A stretch of 61,365 nt of DNA from Acidimicrobiia bacterium (GTDB lineage Bacteria; Actinomycetota; Acidimicrobiia; Spongiisociales; JAHEDJ01), in assembly GCA_029210695.1 (NCBI GenBank), contig JARGFH010000020.1:1-61365 (forward strand). The letters are read 5' to 3'. Each line of letters begins with the position of its first letter. Positions within the stretch are counted from its first letter, which is position 1. The notes under the pieces were generated by a model. The model worked only from the letters and a program-made list of their open reading frames with translations, was not told the DNA's origin and searched no databases. The translations under genes and the position numbers were made by a program. Of the stretch, positions 41,741-50,322 are shown piece by piece.

Positions 41741-42769
41741 CGCCCACGTATGGCCACGGTCCTCTCGGCGCGGGAATGGGAGCCGAGGCTGGTCGATGCA
41801 GCCAGACGCGACCCGATCGTGCGGATCGTGCGCAGGGCATATGAACCACAAGACCTGGAGCGGGCCGCACCCCTCGACATCGTGGTGGTTGGATCCGAAA
41901 CCTCGTGGATAACGTCCAATCGCATCCGTTCGATACGTCGGAGCGGAACGCACGTCATCGGCATCTATCCAACCGGCGACGGACCGGGACACGAACTCCT
42001 TCGTCGTGGCGGCGTCGACGTCGCATTGCCGGACACAACCACCCCGGAGGACCTGCTGGCTACGGCTTCATCAGTGGCGGCTCAGACCCTGGCAGCCGTC
42101 AGCAGGGGTCGGCTCATCTCGGTCACCGGCCCAAGAGGGGCTCCCGGTCGAACGGAAATCGCCGTCTCCGTCGCGCACGCCATCGCCGAACGCACCTCGA
42201 CCGCCATCGTCGACCTCGACACCGAAGCCCCAGGAATCACCTTCCGGCTGGGGTTGGAACCGGGCTCAAGCCTCATCGACACGGTCGACACCATCCGCAC
42301 GACGGATCGACTCGTGGCACGCACCGCCGGCCGGAACCTGACGGCGATCGGTGGACCCGTCCCACTCCGGACCGACCTCTCAGTCAAACCCGGAATCGCC
42401 GAACTCCTCGACGCCGTCCTGGCCGCATTCCCGGTCACCGTTGCAGATATCGGGCCGTGGAGGCCGGATCACACGATCCTGGCCACCAGCGACGCGGCCA
42501 TCGTCGTATGCAACGCCTCCCCCATGAGTCTCATCAGAGCCGCTCACTTCGTCCGCGACTGGGAGGGGCCGATTCCATACGTTGTCATCAACCGAGTCGC
42601 ACCCGGGCAGGACGAGGACATCCTCCGCTCTGCGCGAAGAGCCCTGGGATTGGAGCCGCACACCCTCATTCCTGAGCTCGCCAATATCGATGGTCGAGAC
42701 GGGCCGGTACTCCGGCATTCCCTTGATTCCCTCGCAATCGACCTCCTCGCCGGCCCGCTCGATCTATGA
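41735..42769 (+). CDS. MinD/CpaE-like ATPase with altered P-loop
   Basis: A 344-aa protein of the ParA/MinD/CpaE/Ssd type. Residues 1-120 resemble a receiver-like domain without clear phospho-acceptor, and 128-330 the ATPase domain: VTGPRGAPGRTE (130-141) replaces the usual GKGGxGKT, with R139 in the P-loop lysine position, followed by VDLDTEAPGITFRLG. Such proteins place pili, septa or replication regulators. No pilus gene is adjacent, so the role is open. It starts at ATG 41735 in the last repeat unit, and no separate ribosome site is visible. Confidence 0.72.
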   Translation: MNRPRMATVLSAREWEPRLVDAARRDPIVRIVRRAYEPQDLERAAPLDIVVVGSETSWITSNRIRSIRRSGTHVIGIYPTGDGPGHELLRRGGVDVALPDTTTPEDLLATASSVAAQTLAAVSRGRLISVTGPRGAPGRTEIAVSVAHAIAERTSTAIVDLDTEAPGITFRLGLEPGSSLIDTVDTIRTTDRLVARTAGRNLTAIGGPVPLRTDLSVKPGIAELLDAVLAAFPVTVADIGPWRPDHTILATSDAAIVVCNASPMSLIRAAHFVRDWEGPIPYVVINRVAPGQDEDILRSARRALGLEPHTLIPELANIDGRDGPVLRHSLDSLAIDLLAGPLDL

Positions 42770-42882
42770 TCGGCGACGGTCCGGAGTCCCAACTTCAAGG
42801 GCCGTTGGACCCTGTACCGCCGTGACCTGTGGCAATACGGTGAGGGGCGGAGAGGAACAACTCAACTACATCGGGAGCCGCT

Positions 42883-43365
42883 GTGGCAGGAATGAGCCGT
42901 CGGACGTTTTTGAGTCGCGCCACCGCCTCGATCGTCGGTGGGATCGGCGCCCTGATGGGAATACCGACCGTCGCCTACCTCATTTCTCCCGCCAAAGCTC
43001 GCGGTGGTCTCGGCGTCGAGGCAATCCCACTCGGACCGATCAGCAAAGTCCCCATCGGGGAACCCACCCTCTTCAAAGCAACCATTGAGCGCAAGACCGG
43101 GTGGGTCACACAAGCCGAGGAGCTGGCCTTCTACGTCTCCACCGACGACGGCCGCAACTTCACGGCCATGTCCAACGTCTGTACACACCTGGGATGCCGG
43201 GTGCGTTGGGTCGACGACGAGGAGGAGTTCTTCTGTCCGTGCCACAACGCCGTCTTCTCGAAGACGGGCACCGTTGTGTCAGGTCCACCTCCCAGGGCTC
43301 TCGACCAATACGAGCTTTCCGTTGAGGACGGCCAGCTCTTCGTTGTGGGAAAGATCGAAGCATGA
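42883..43365 (+). CDS. Rieske iron-sulfur protein, complex 1
   Basis: Takes one electron from quinol in a bc/b6f-type complex. A Tat signal (SRRTFLSR, 5-12) and one membrane span anchor it. The Rieske 2Fe-2S motifs are CTHLGC (C100, H102, C105) and CPCHN (C118, C120, H121). At 160 aa it is short, like b6f Rieske proteins. It starts at GTG 42883 after GGGAG and heads a three-gene operon whose next start overlaps its stop by four bases. Confidence 0.94.
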   Translation: MAGMSRRTFLSRATASIVGGIGALMGIPTVAYLISPAKARGGLGVEAIPLGPISKVPIGEPTLFKATIERKTGWVTQAEELAFYVSTDDGRNFTAMSNVCTHLGCRVRWVDDEEEFFCPCHNAVFSKTGTVVSGPPPRALDQYELSVEDGQLFVVGKIEA

Positions 43366-44054
43366 TCGAGAAGGTCAGCGCCTGGTTCGAGGAGCGGATG
43401 GGATGGAAGCCGATATGGAAGGCGCTGGCCCTCCGCAATATCCCCAAGGTCAACTGGTTGTACACGCTGGGTAGCGCCACGCTCCTGGTCACGGTGAACC
43501 AGATTCTGACCGGCATCCTTCTCACCATCTACTACGTGCCGAGTCCGCAGGATGCCTACAACAGCGTTGCCTTCATAACGAACGAAATCACGGCCGGCTG
43601 GCTCATCAGAGGTCTGCATCACTGGGGGGCCAGCGCCATGGTCGTCCTGGCCGGACTCCACATGCTGCGTGTAGTTTTCCACGGCGCCTACAAGTTCCCC
43701 CGCGAGATCACCTGGTTCACGGGACTCGGCCTCCTCGCCGTCACGATGGCCTTCGGTTTCACCGGGTACCTGCTGCCGTGGGATCAGAAGGCCTACTGGG
43801 CCACGACCGTTGGTACCCGAATGCTGGAGGTCACACCCGTCATCGGCGACTGGCTCCTCCGGATCGCCCGCGGCGGTGAAGAACTGTCGGCGGTGACCCT
43901 GACCCGGTTCTACGGGACTCATGTATGGGTGCTCCCCTCGGTGCTCTTGATACTCCTGGGGATCCATATGTTCCTCGTCGTCCGGATCGGTATCAGCGCA
44001 CCTCCCACTGCTGAAGAGGCGGCTGAAGAGCCCGATGTGGAGGTCGAGGCATGA
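43362..44054 (+). CDS. Cytochrome b6-type subunit, complex 1
   Basis: Quinol-oxidising membrane subunit with two b haems. The 230 aa have four spans and the ligands H86, H100, H187 and H202, the same numbers and spacing as chloroplast cytochrome b6, so this is the short split form. Position 35, a Cys that binds haem c-n in b6 proteins, is Thr here, so that extra haem is probably missing. It overlaps both the Rieske gene and the subunit IV fusion gene. Confidence 0.95.
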   Translation: MIEKVSAWFEERMGWKPIWKALALRNIPKVNWLYTLGSATLLVTVNQILTGILLTIYYVPSPQDAYNSVAFITNEITAGWLIRGLHHWGASAMVVLAGLHMLRVVFHGAYKFPREITWFTGLGLLAVTMAFGFTGYLLPWDQKAYWATTVGTRMLEVTPVIGDWLLRIARGGEELSAVTLTRFYGTHVWVLPSVLLILLGIHMFLVVRIGISAPPTAEEAAEEPDVEVEA

Positions 44055-46438
44055 AACCGGAGGATCGCGCCGAGTACCTAGAGGAGTACGCCAAGGACAA
44101 GAAGAAAGGGATTCCGTTCTTTCCGGATGCGGTGTTCAAGGACGTCCTGGTTGCCCTCATCGTCCTCATCGTCCTAATCGGTCTCGCCTACTTCGGTGGC
44201 GCGCCCCTGGACGAACGCGCCGACCCATCGGATTCCGAATACACCCCTCGACCCGAGTGGTACTTCCTCTGGCTCTTCCAACTGCTCAAGTATTTCCCCG
44301 GCAACCTCGAGTTCGTCGGCGTCATCCTCCTGCCCGCCCTCGGATTCGCCGTTCTCTTCGCCATGCCGTACCTGGACAGGACCAAGCTCCGACACTTCCG
44401 TAGCCGCAACTGGGTGATGGCATCAACCGGCGTCGCCGTGGTAGCCATGGGGTTTCTCACCGTCCAGTCCATCCGGGAAACCCCGGCACCGGCCGACGTG
44501 ACCGGCGCCATCAACGCCGCCGCTCTCTTCACCGAGAATTGCTCCGTGTGCCACGGCACTTCCATCGATGTCCCGATCGGGATCAATCTGCATGAGACGA
44601 TTGCAGGTGGCCACGAGGGAATGCCCGCCTTCGCGGCCACCCTGTCCACCGACGAAATCGACGCCCTGGCAGGTTTCCTGGTGTCGCCTCAGGGCGGGGC
44701 GATCTTCACCGCCAACTGTGCCGCGTGCCATGATTCGAGTGACCTCGCCGCCGCCAGCCCATTCGAACTCCAGAACGCCCTGAACCTGGGCACGGGCTAT
44801 GCGCCCCACACCGGCCTCGACATCCCCGAATGGTCCGAGTTCCTCTTTGGTCCGGACCGCACCGCGCTCCTCAACTTCCTACTCGCTCCGGACGGGCAGC
44901 GCCTCTATACGCTCTATTGCTCGGAGTGCCACGGAAACTCGATCAGTTGGGACGGCGGGCGAGACGAACTCGAGGCCATCATCCGCCAGGGCGGCAACCA
45001 CCTCGACATGACCCAATGGCGGGACGTCCTGCCGGAAGACCAGATCACCGAACTGGCCCTGTTTGTCTACGAACCATCTGCAGCTCCCCAAGGCGAGCAA
45101 CTGTTTGCACAGCACTGCTCGAGCTGTCACGGTGTTCGCGTGCCGAGCGCTCCCGACATCGAGACCGCCTACAACATCATCGCCGACGGCGCAGAACACC
45201 GCTCGATGCCCCTGTGGGGAGATGTCCTCACAGAGGAACAACTCACCGCACTCACCACCTACACCCTCGAAGCCAGTCGCGGCACCCCGATCCTCATCGG
45301 TCAGCAACTGTTCGGCCGATTGTGTTCGTCCTGCCACGGCGATTTCGGGGAAGGCGGGCCGAACCCCTCGGATCCGGTCAATATCATCGCCCCGATCAGC
45401 ACAGCGTTGTATCTGGAGACTCGCGACGATCTCACGCTGCGGGCGATCATCTCGAGGGGACAACCCGATCAGGGCATGTCGCCGTTCCTCGAGAGCGAGG
45501 GCGGACCGCTCACCGAGGACGAGGTCGAAGCCCTGGTGGCCTTCCTCCGTTCGTGGCAGGCAGACCCACCGGTAGAGTTCCCGCCGGATCTCGTCCGCGG
45601 GCCGGTCGCAGGAGGGAGTACACAGGTGTACACCGCTTTCTGCGCTCAATGCCACGGCATGGACGGTGCGGGCGGACCGGGCTTGGTCGGACCCTCATTG
45701 GTCTCGGCAGACTTCCAGGATTCCTTCACGGATGAGCAACTCCACGAGGCCATCGACCTCGGCCATGCTGCCACTTCTATGATCGCCTGGGGCGAGGTCC
45801 TCACCGCCGATCAGATCCAGGGACTCGTCGACCACATCCGCTCGCTGGGCGGACGCGGAGCGATTGAGACGATCGTCTACGCACGCGACATTGCACCGAT
45901 ATTCCAGGCATCGTGCGCCGGTTGTCACGGAACGTCCGGAGGGTGGGATGCCGCCACCATGGAGTCGGTCATCGAGAGCGGGGACAGCGGTGCGGCCGTC
46001 GTGCCCGGCGATCCCGACGGGAGTATCCTGATGCAGCGCCTCCTCGGCGAGGGTAACTTGATGCCACCCGGCGGAGCGCTGCCGGATGCCCAGATCACAT
46101 TGATCGAACAGTGGATCGCCGGAGGAGCAACCACCGAGGTGACGGTCGGCGACGAACAGGCAACCGGCGACTACACCTGGACGAAGGATGTGCTCCCGAT
46201 TCTGCAGGCCAGTTGTGCTTCGTGCCACGGGTCAGCCGGCGGGTGGGACGCATCCACCTACAGCTCAACGATCAACAGCGGAAGAAGCGGCCCGGCCGTG
46301 GTACCGGGCGATGCCGATAAGAGCACGATGATCCAGCGACTGCTTCGCAATGGCGCCCTCATGCCGCCGGGGACTCCCCTGCCCGAAGAACAGATCGCCA
46401 TCCTGATCTACTGGGTAAACAGTGGAGCCAAGGAGTAG
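44051..46438 (+). CDS. Subunit IV of a b6-type complex fused to an octahaem cytochrome c
   Basis: The N-terminal 145 residues are subunit IV with three spans and the Qo-site motif PEWYFL (68-73). A long extracytoplasmic part then carries eight CXXCH haem sites: starts at C164, C223, C290, C356, C425, C531, C622 and C722. Haems one to six lie in small class I-like modules with repeated E..QL..L spacing; the last two (about 610-695 and 710-795) are tandem copies with GGWDA and MPPG motifs like those of planctomycete-type cytochromes. Known Gram-positive relatives carry one or two haems here, so this 795-aa protein is unusual. It ends the first bc operon. Confidence 0.93.
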   Translation: MKPEDRAEYLEEYAKDKKKGIPFFPDAVFKDVLVALIVLIVLIGLAYFGGAPLDERADPSDSEYTPRPEWYFLWLFQLLKYFPGNLEFVGVILLPALGFAVLFAMPYLDRTKLRHFRSRNWVMASTGVAVVAMGFLTVQSIRETPAPADVTGAINAAALFTENCSVCHGTSIDVPIGINLHETIAGGHEGMPAFAATLSTDEIDALAGFLVSPQGGAIFTANCAACHDSSDLAAASPFELQNALNLGTGYAPHTGLDIPEWSEFLFGPDRTALLNFLLAPDGQRLYTLYCSECHGNSISWDGGRDELEAIIRQGGNHLDMTQWRDVLPEDQITELALFVYEPSAAPQGEQLFAQHCSSCHGVRVPSAPDIETAYNIIADGAEHRSMPLWGDVLTEEQLTALTTYTLEASRGTPILIGQQLFGRLCSSCHGDFGEGGPNPSDPVNIIAPISTALYLETRDDLTLRAIISRGQPDQGMSPFLESEGGPLTEDEVEALVAFLRSWQADPPVEFPPDLVRGPVAGGSTQVYTAFCAQCHGMDGAGGPGLVGPSLVSADFQDSFTDEQLHEAIDLGHAATSMIAWGEVLTADQIQGLVDHIRSLGGRGAIETIVYARDIAPIFQASCAGCHGTSGGWDAATMESVIESGDSGAAVVPGDPDGSILMQRLLGEGNLMPPGGALPDAQITLIEQWIAGGATTEVTVGDEQATGDYTWTKDVLPILQASCASCHGSAGGWDASTYSSTINSGRSGPAVVPGDADKSTMIQRLLRNGALMPPGTPLPEEQIAILIYWVNSGAKE

Positions 46439-46765
46439 AAGAGGTTCTGGAAAAAAAGAGGTTCTGGGTTCTAGGTTTTAGGTTCTGGTTCTCGAGGGCT
46501 GGGCATTGGGTATCTCACGCTGCTGAGGTTGGGGAGCCAATTGCCAATTGCCAGTTGTCCAATTGCCGATCGCCAGCCACACGGAGCACAGGAACTGGCG
46601 ATACCTCGATGGCCCGTCTTCGGGAATCTGACACTTTGACCCAAAGTACGAGCCGTTCGGCCCGGGGCGAATAAACGTCCCGTCGGGTCGGTTTGCTACT
46701 CTCCTTCGCACCCCGGCCGCGTGCGGGGACTGGCGCAGTAGGGTGTCGACGACGGAGCATCTGGT
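46439..46765. other. Gene-free gap between the two bc clusters with word repeats
   Basis: No gene is seen. Positions 46440-46490 iterate GAGGTTCTGG / GGTTCTAGG; 46535-46570 iterate GCCAATTGCCA words. The last 80 bases probably contain the promoter of the second cluster: TACTCT (46694-46699) and TAGGGT (46740-46745) are possible -10 boxes, and GGAG precedes the ATG at 46766. Confidence 0.6.
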
Positions 46766-48562
46766 ATGGAGAAACTTCATTTCTTCGACGAGAACATCCC
46801 CTGTCTCGCCGCCTGTCCTGTCAACACGAATGCCGGCATGTACGTCGCCGCCATCGCAGACGGACAGGATGAACTGGCCTACCTGACTGCTCGCCTCCCC
46901 AATCCGTTTGCGTCCGTCTGCGGACGGGTTTGTGCGGCTCCCTGCGAGGACGCTTGTCGCCGCGGCGAAATCGACAAGCCCATTGCCATTCGGGCACTCA
47001 AGCGGTTCGTCACCGATCAATTCGGTGTGGAAGCGGGCATGGACACCTACAAGCAGGTCGCCGCTCCCCCACTCGAGTCGCGACCACAGAGCGTCGGTAT
47101 CGTCGGAGGGGGCCCGGCCGGCCTGGCTGCCGCCCACGACCTCCGCCGTCTCGGCTACGCCGTCACCCTGTATGAAGCCACCGGGCAACTCGGCGGCATG
47201 ATGCTGCTCGGGATCCCCGAGTACCGCCTGGATCGATCCCTTCTGGCGGCGGAGATCAAAGCCATCACCGATCTGGGTGTTGAGGTGCGTTTGAACACGA
47301 AACTCGGCGAAGGCATCACACTCGACGACGCCCGCCGACGCCACGATGCGGTATTCGTGGCTATTGGGGCGACCCTGGGGCGCGGCCTCGACCTCGAAGG
47401 CCACGACGCAGACGGGGTCTTGAAGGCGATCGAGTATCTCATCAACGCCAACCAGGGTTTTGCTACCGAGGTCGGCCAGAAGGTCGTCGTGATCGGTGGC
47501 GGCGACGTGGCGATGGATGCCGCCAGGACCGCCCTGCGAGCTGCAACATACGATGAGATTGCCCGCCGCCACGCTGAATACGACGAAGAGGACGGGCGCT
47601 CTTCAATGACCGAAGCCCTCGACGTTGCCCGAACGGCTGCGCGGACGGGCGCCCAGGACATCACCATCATGTCCCTGGAGGCCAAACACGAAATGCCGGC
47701 CTCGGAGTTCGAGGTCGAAGAAGCGGAGCACGAGGACATCAAGTTCGTCAACCGCCGCGGCCCCGCCCGGATCCTCACCGCAGATGGCAAGGTCACCGGC
47801 ATAGAGACGATCGGGGTCACGCGCGTATTCGACGAGAACGGCCGCTTCTCTCCTGAATTCGATGACGCCGATCGAGTGACGCTAGAGGCCGACACAATCA
47901 TCATGGCGATCGGCCAGGCCATCGACGTTGAGGCGCTGGGGGCGAATGGTCCGGAGCTCAGTCCTCGCAAGACCATCCAGGTGGGTGACGACAGCCTGGC
48001 GACTTCACTTCCGATGGTATGGGCCGGTGGCGACGCGGCCAGAGGCCCGCGCACCCTCATCGACGCGATAGCAGACGGCCGGATCGCGGCCCGTGAGATC
48101 CACGAGGCATTCGGTGGCAGCTTCGCCGAGCAAGATGCCGGAACCATGGTGCAGCTTGACCAATTCCACCGTCTCGACGACGTCTACGACCGGGTCCCCC
48201 GGGTCGCCGTACCCACGCTGCCGACCGACCGGCGCATCGGTCTGGCAGAAGTCGAAACAGGGTTCACCATCGAAGAGGCCAGGTGTGAGGCACAGAGGTG
48301 TCTGCGCTGCTTCGCCAACATCCTCCTCGACACGGACATCTGTGTGCTGTGCGCGCTGTGCGCCGACGTCTGCCCGCTCGACCTGATCTCGCTGGTGCCT
48401 TCTGAGGACATTCACCCGGACGAGGCGGGTGGCACGGCATTAATGTTGAACGAGCAGAGCTGCATCCGCTGCGCGCTGTGCATAGAGCGATGCCCGACGG
48501 ATGCGTTGTCGATGGGGCTATGGACCGGAGTGGGAGTGCCGACCTTGGGAGCACGGGTATGA
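46766..48562 (+). CDS. GltD-like FAD/NAD(P) oxidoreductase with 4Fe-4S clusters
   Basis: A 598-aa flavoprotein related to the glutamate synthase small chain and the NfnB/SfrA types. N-terminal cysteines C13, C17, C52, C56, C60 and C64 match the two-cluster domain of GltD. Two Rossmann motifs follow: IVGGGPAGLAAA (FAD, about 112-123) and VVVIGGGDVAMDAAR (NAD(P)). The C-terminus adds two 4Fe-4S motifs, C526-C529-C532-C536 and C566-C569-C572-C576. No glutamate synthase large chain is present; its stop overlaps the ATG of a cytochrome b gene, so it probably exchanges electrons between NAD(P)H and the second complex. Confidence 0.92.
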   Translation: MEKLHFFDENIPCLAACPVNTNAGMYVAAIADGQDELAYLTARLPNPFASVCGRVCAAPCEDACRRGEIDKPIAIRALKRFVTDQFGVEAGMDTYKQVAAPPLESRPQSVGIVGGGPAGLAAAHDLRRLGYAVTLYEATGQLGGMMLLGIPEYRLDRSLLAAEIKAITDLGVEVRLNTKLGEGITLDDARRRHDAVFVAIGATLGRGLDLEGHDADGVLKAIEYLINANQGFATEVGQKVVVIGGGDVAMDAARTALRAATYDEIARRHAEYDEEDGRSSMTEALDVARTAARTGAQDITIMSLEAKHEMPASEFEVEEAEHEDIKFVNRRGPARILTADGKVTGIETIGVTRVFDENGRFSPEFDDADRVTLEADTIIMAIGQAIDVEALGANGPELSPRKTIQVGDDSLATSLPMVWAGGDAARGPRTLIDAIADGRIAAREIHEAFGGSFAEQDAGTMVQLDQFHRLDDVYDRVPRVAVPTLPTDRRIGLAEVETGFTIEEARCEAQRCLRCFANILLDTDICVLCALCADVCPLDLISLVPSEDIHPDEAGGTALMLNEQSCIRCALCIERCPTDALSMGLWTGVGVPTLGARV

Positions 48563-49296
48563 CGTTGGGACAACGAATCCGCGAGAGCATCATTGGTCGT
48601 TCGATCTGGCGTGCCACCGACCGAACCACTGAACGCGATCAGGCGGCCGGACACTGGGCGAACTTCTTCCTGCACATCTATCCGGTGAAGGTGCGCCGAA
48701 AGGAGATCACGTTCCGCTACTCCTGGTATCTCGGTGTGGCGTCGCTGGTCCTGTTCGGATCTCTTCTAGTGTCGGGCATCTACCTGATGTTCTTCTACGT
48801 CCCGTCGCCTGCCCAGGCCTACGGCGACATCCTCAACCTGCAGACCCGGGTGGCTTTCGGCCAGTACATCCGTAACGTCCACCGCTGGTCGGCTCACCTC
48901 ATGGTGCTGGTCGTCGCCGCGCACATGGCAAGGGTGTTTTACCGGGGCGCCTACAAGAAACCGCGTGAATTCAACTGGGGTGTCGGCGTCATCCTCCTCG
49001 TGCTCACGCTGCTCCTTTCCTTCACCGGCTACCTGCTCCCCTGGGACCAGCTCGCCTACTGGGCTGTCACGGTCGGCACCGAGATGGCCGCCTTCGTCCC
49101 GCTGATCGGAGACACCGTCAAGGAGATGATGCTGGGTGGGCCGGTAGTTGCATCGTCGACGCTGCTGCGGTTCTACGTTCTGCATGTCGCCGTGCTACCC
49201 ACGGCCGTCGTCCTCCTCATCACGATCCATTTGTGGAGATGGCGCAAAGACAGCATGCTCGACGCGGCGAAGGAGGGTGTTGATGTCGACGCCTAG
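48559..49296 (+). CDS. Cytochrome b6-type subunit, complex 2
   Basis: Second membrane cytochrome b of the window, 245 aa from ATG 48559 (the frame is open further upstream within the flavoprotein gene). Haem ligands are H108 and H122, and H209 and H224, keeping the b6-type spacing. FTGYLLPWDQLAYWAVTVG is shared with complex 1. The N-terminus is 20 residues longer and basic. The start overlaps the flavoprotein stop and the gene overlaps the next by 14 bases, so the cluster is a single unit. Confidence 0.93.
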   Translation: MTLGQRIRESIIGRSIWRATDRTTERDQAAGHWANFFLHIYPVKVRRKEITFRYSWYLGVASLVLFGSLLVSGIYLMFFYVPSPAQAYGDILNLQTRVAFGQYIRNVHRWSAHLMVLVVAAHMARVFYRGAYKKPREFNWGVGVILLVLTLLLSFTGYLLPWDQLAYWAVTVGTEMAAFVPLIGDTVKEMMLGGPVVASSTLLRFYVLHVAVLPTAVVLLITIHLWRWRKDSMLDAAKEGVDVDA

Positions 49297-49819
49297 ACCC
49301 GATCAGGAGAATCCTGAGATCATCGCCGGACAACGGGTGCTCGGGGTTGTTCCCGGCAAGCCACCCGGCGGCGACCGCAAGGTTCTGAGCGAGCAGGAGC
49401 CGGTCATGGTCTGGCCGCATCTGCTCGTCCGCCACGCCGTGGCGGCGCTGGTGGTCATCGCCGTCGTTCTGGTTCTCGCCATCTTCTTCGATGCCCCGCT
49501 ACGTGAGATCGCCAACCCCACACTGACGCCGAACCCGGAGAAAGCCCCCTGGTATTTCGCGGCGCTCCAGGAACTGCTGGCGTTGTTCCACCCGCTGGTG
49601 GCCGGTGTGCTGGTTCCGGGCGCCATCGTCCTCGGGCTCTTCGCGCTTCCATACGTCGACAGGACTTCTACGATCGAGCCACGTTTCCGCAAGGTGGCGG
49701 TGGCGACCTTCACGATCTTCATGGTCGTGTGGATAATCCTGACGATTATCGGATTCGCCTTCCGCGGCCCCAACTGGGGTTGGGTGTGGCCCTGGCAAGA
49801 GTGGTACGGAGAGTTATGA
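49283..49819 (+). CDS. Subunit IV-like protein, complex 2, with APWY in place of PEWY
   Basis: A 178-aa membrane protein with three spans, the C-terminal cytochrome b part of complex 2. At the Qo site it has KAPWYFAALQE (A88-P89-W90-Y91); the acidic residue of the PEWY motif, which accepts quinol protons, is missing. It has a long hydrophilic N-terminus (1-42) and no haem domain, unlike its partner in complex 1. It starts at ATG 49283 after GGAGG, inside the last codons of the cytochrome b gene. Confidence 0.88.
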   Translation: MSTPRPDQENPEIIAGQRVLGVVPGKPPGGDRKVLSEQEPVMVWPHLLVRHAVAALVVIAVVLVLAIFFDAPLREIANPTLTPNPEKAPWYFAALQELLALFHPLVAGVLVPGAIVLGLFALPYVDRTSTIEPRFRKVAVATFTIFMVVWIILTIIGFAFRGPNWGWVWPWQEWYGEL

Positions 49820-50322
49820 GCAACGGAATCGGTCGGAGAGAATTCCTGTCCAGGGCCTGGAAGTGGGGAGCGGCCCTCATCGGCGTCGCCGGGGGCTGGA
49901 CCACCTGGGACATCCTGCAGCCCCGGATCACCGGAGGGTTCGGTGGGATCATCAAGACAAAGGCAGCCGACACGGTGCCGGACGCCACCGTCGAATCCAT
50001 CCGCGCCGCCAGAACCTACCTCACCAGGATCGACGGTGAGGTCGTAGCCCTCTCCGAGAAGTGTCCGCACCTCGGTTGCCGGGTGCCGTGGTGCGATTCG
50101 TCCGGACAATTCGAGTGCCCGTGCCACGGATCGGTCTTCAACCGGGCGGGCGAGTACCGCTCAGGACCGACCCCGCGCGGAATGGACCGCTACGAGTTCG
50201 AGACGATCGACGGCATCGTCTACGTCGACACCGGAACACTGATATCCGGACCGGCGATCGGTGTGGAGACCCTCAACGAACCCGTACGAGGGCCATCGTG
50301 TGAGGACAGCTCGCATGGGTGA
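49816..50322 (+). CDS. Rieske iron-sulfur protein, complex 2
   Basis: A second Rieske protein, 168 aa, with Tat motif GRREFLSR (6-13), one membrane span, and cluster motifs CPHLGC (C83, H85, C88) and CPCHGS (C101, C103, H104). Loop lengths are shorter than in the first copy. Its start overlaps the subunit IV stop (ATGA). Gene order (b, IV, Rieske, c) is reversed against complex 1 (Rieske, b, IV-c). Confidence 0.94.
   Translation: MSNGIGRREFLSRAWKWGAALIGVAGGWTTWDILQPRITGGFGGIIKTKAADTVPDATVESIRAARTYLTRIDGEVVALSEKCPHLGCRVPWCDSSGQFECPCHGSVFNRAGEYRSGPTPRGMDRYEFETIDGIVYVDTGTLISGPAIGVETLNEPVRGPSCEDSSHG

Noticed and set aside
46478-47572. A 364-codon minus-strand open frame
   Set aside because: Antisense to the flavoprotein gene and running into word repeats; typical shadow frame of high-GC DNA.
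46766-48562. Glutamate synthase small subunit (gltD)
   Set aside because: Similarity is clear, but no large subunit is present, two additional C-terminal 4Fe-4S motifs are fused and the gene is coupled to cytochrome b, so the plain name would mislead.
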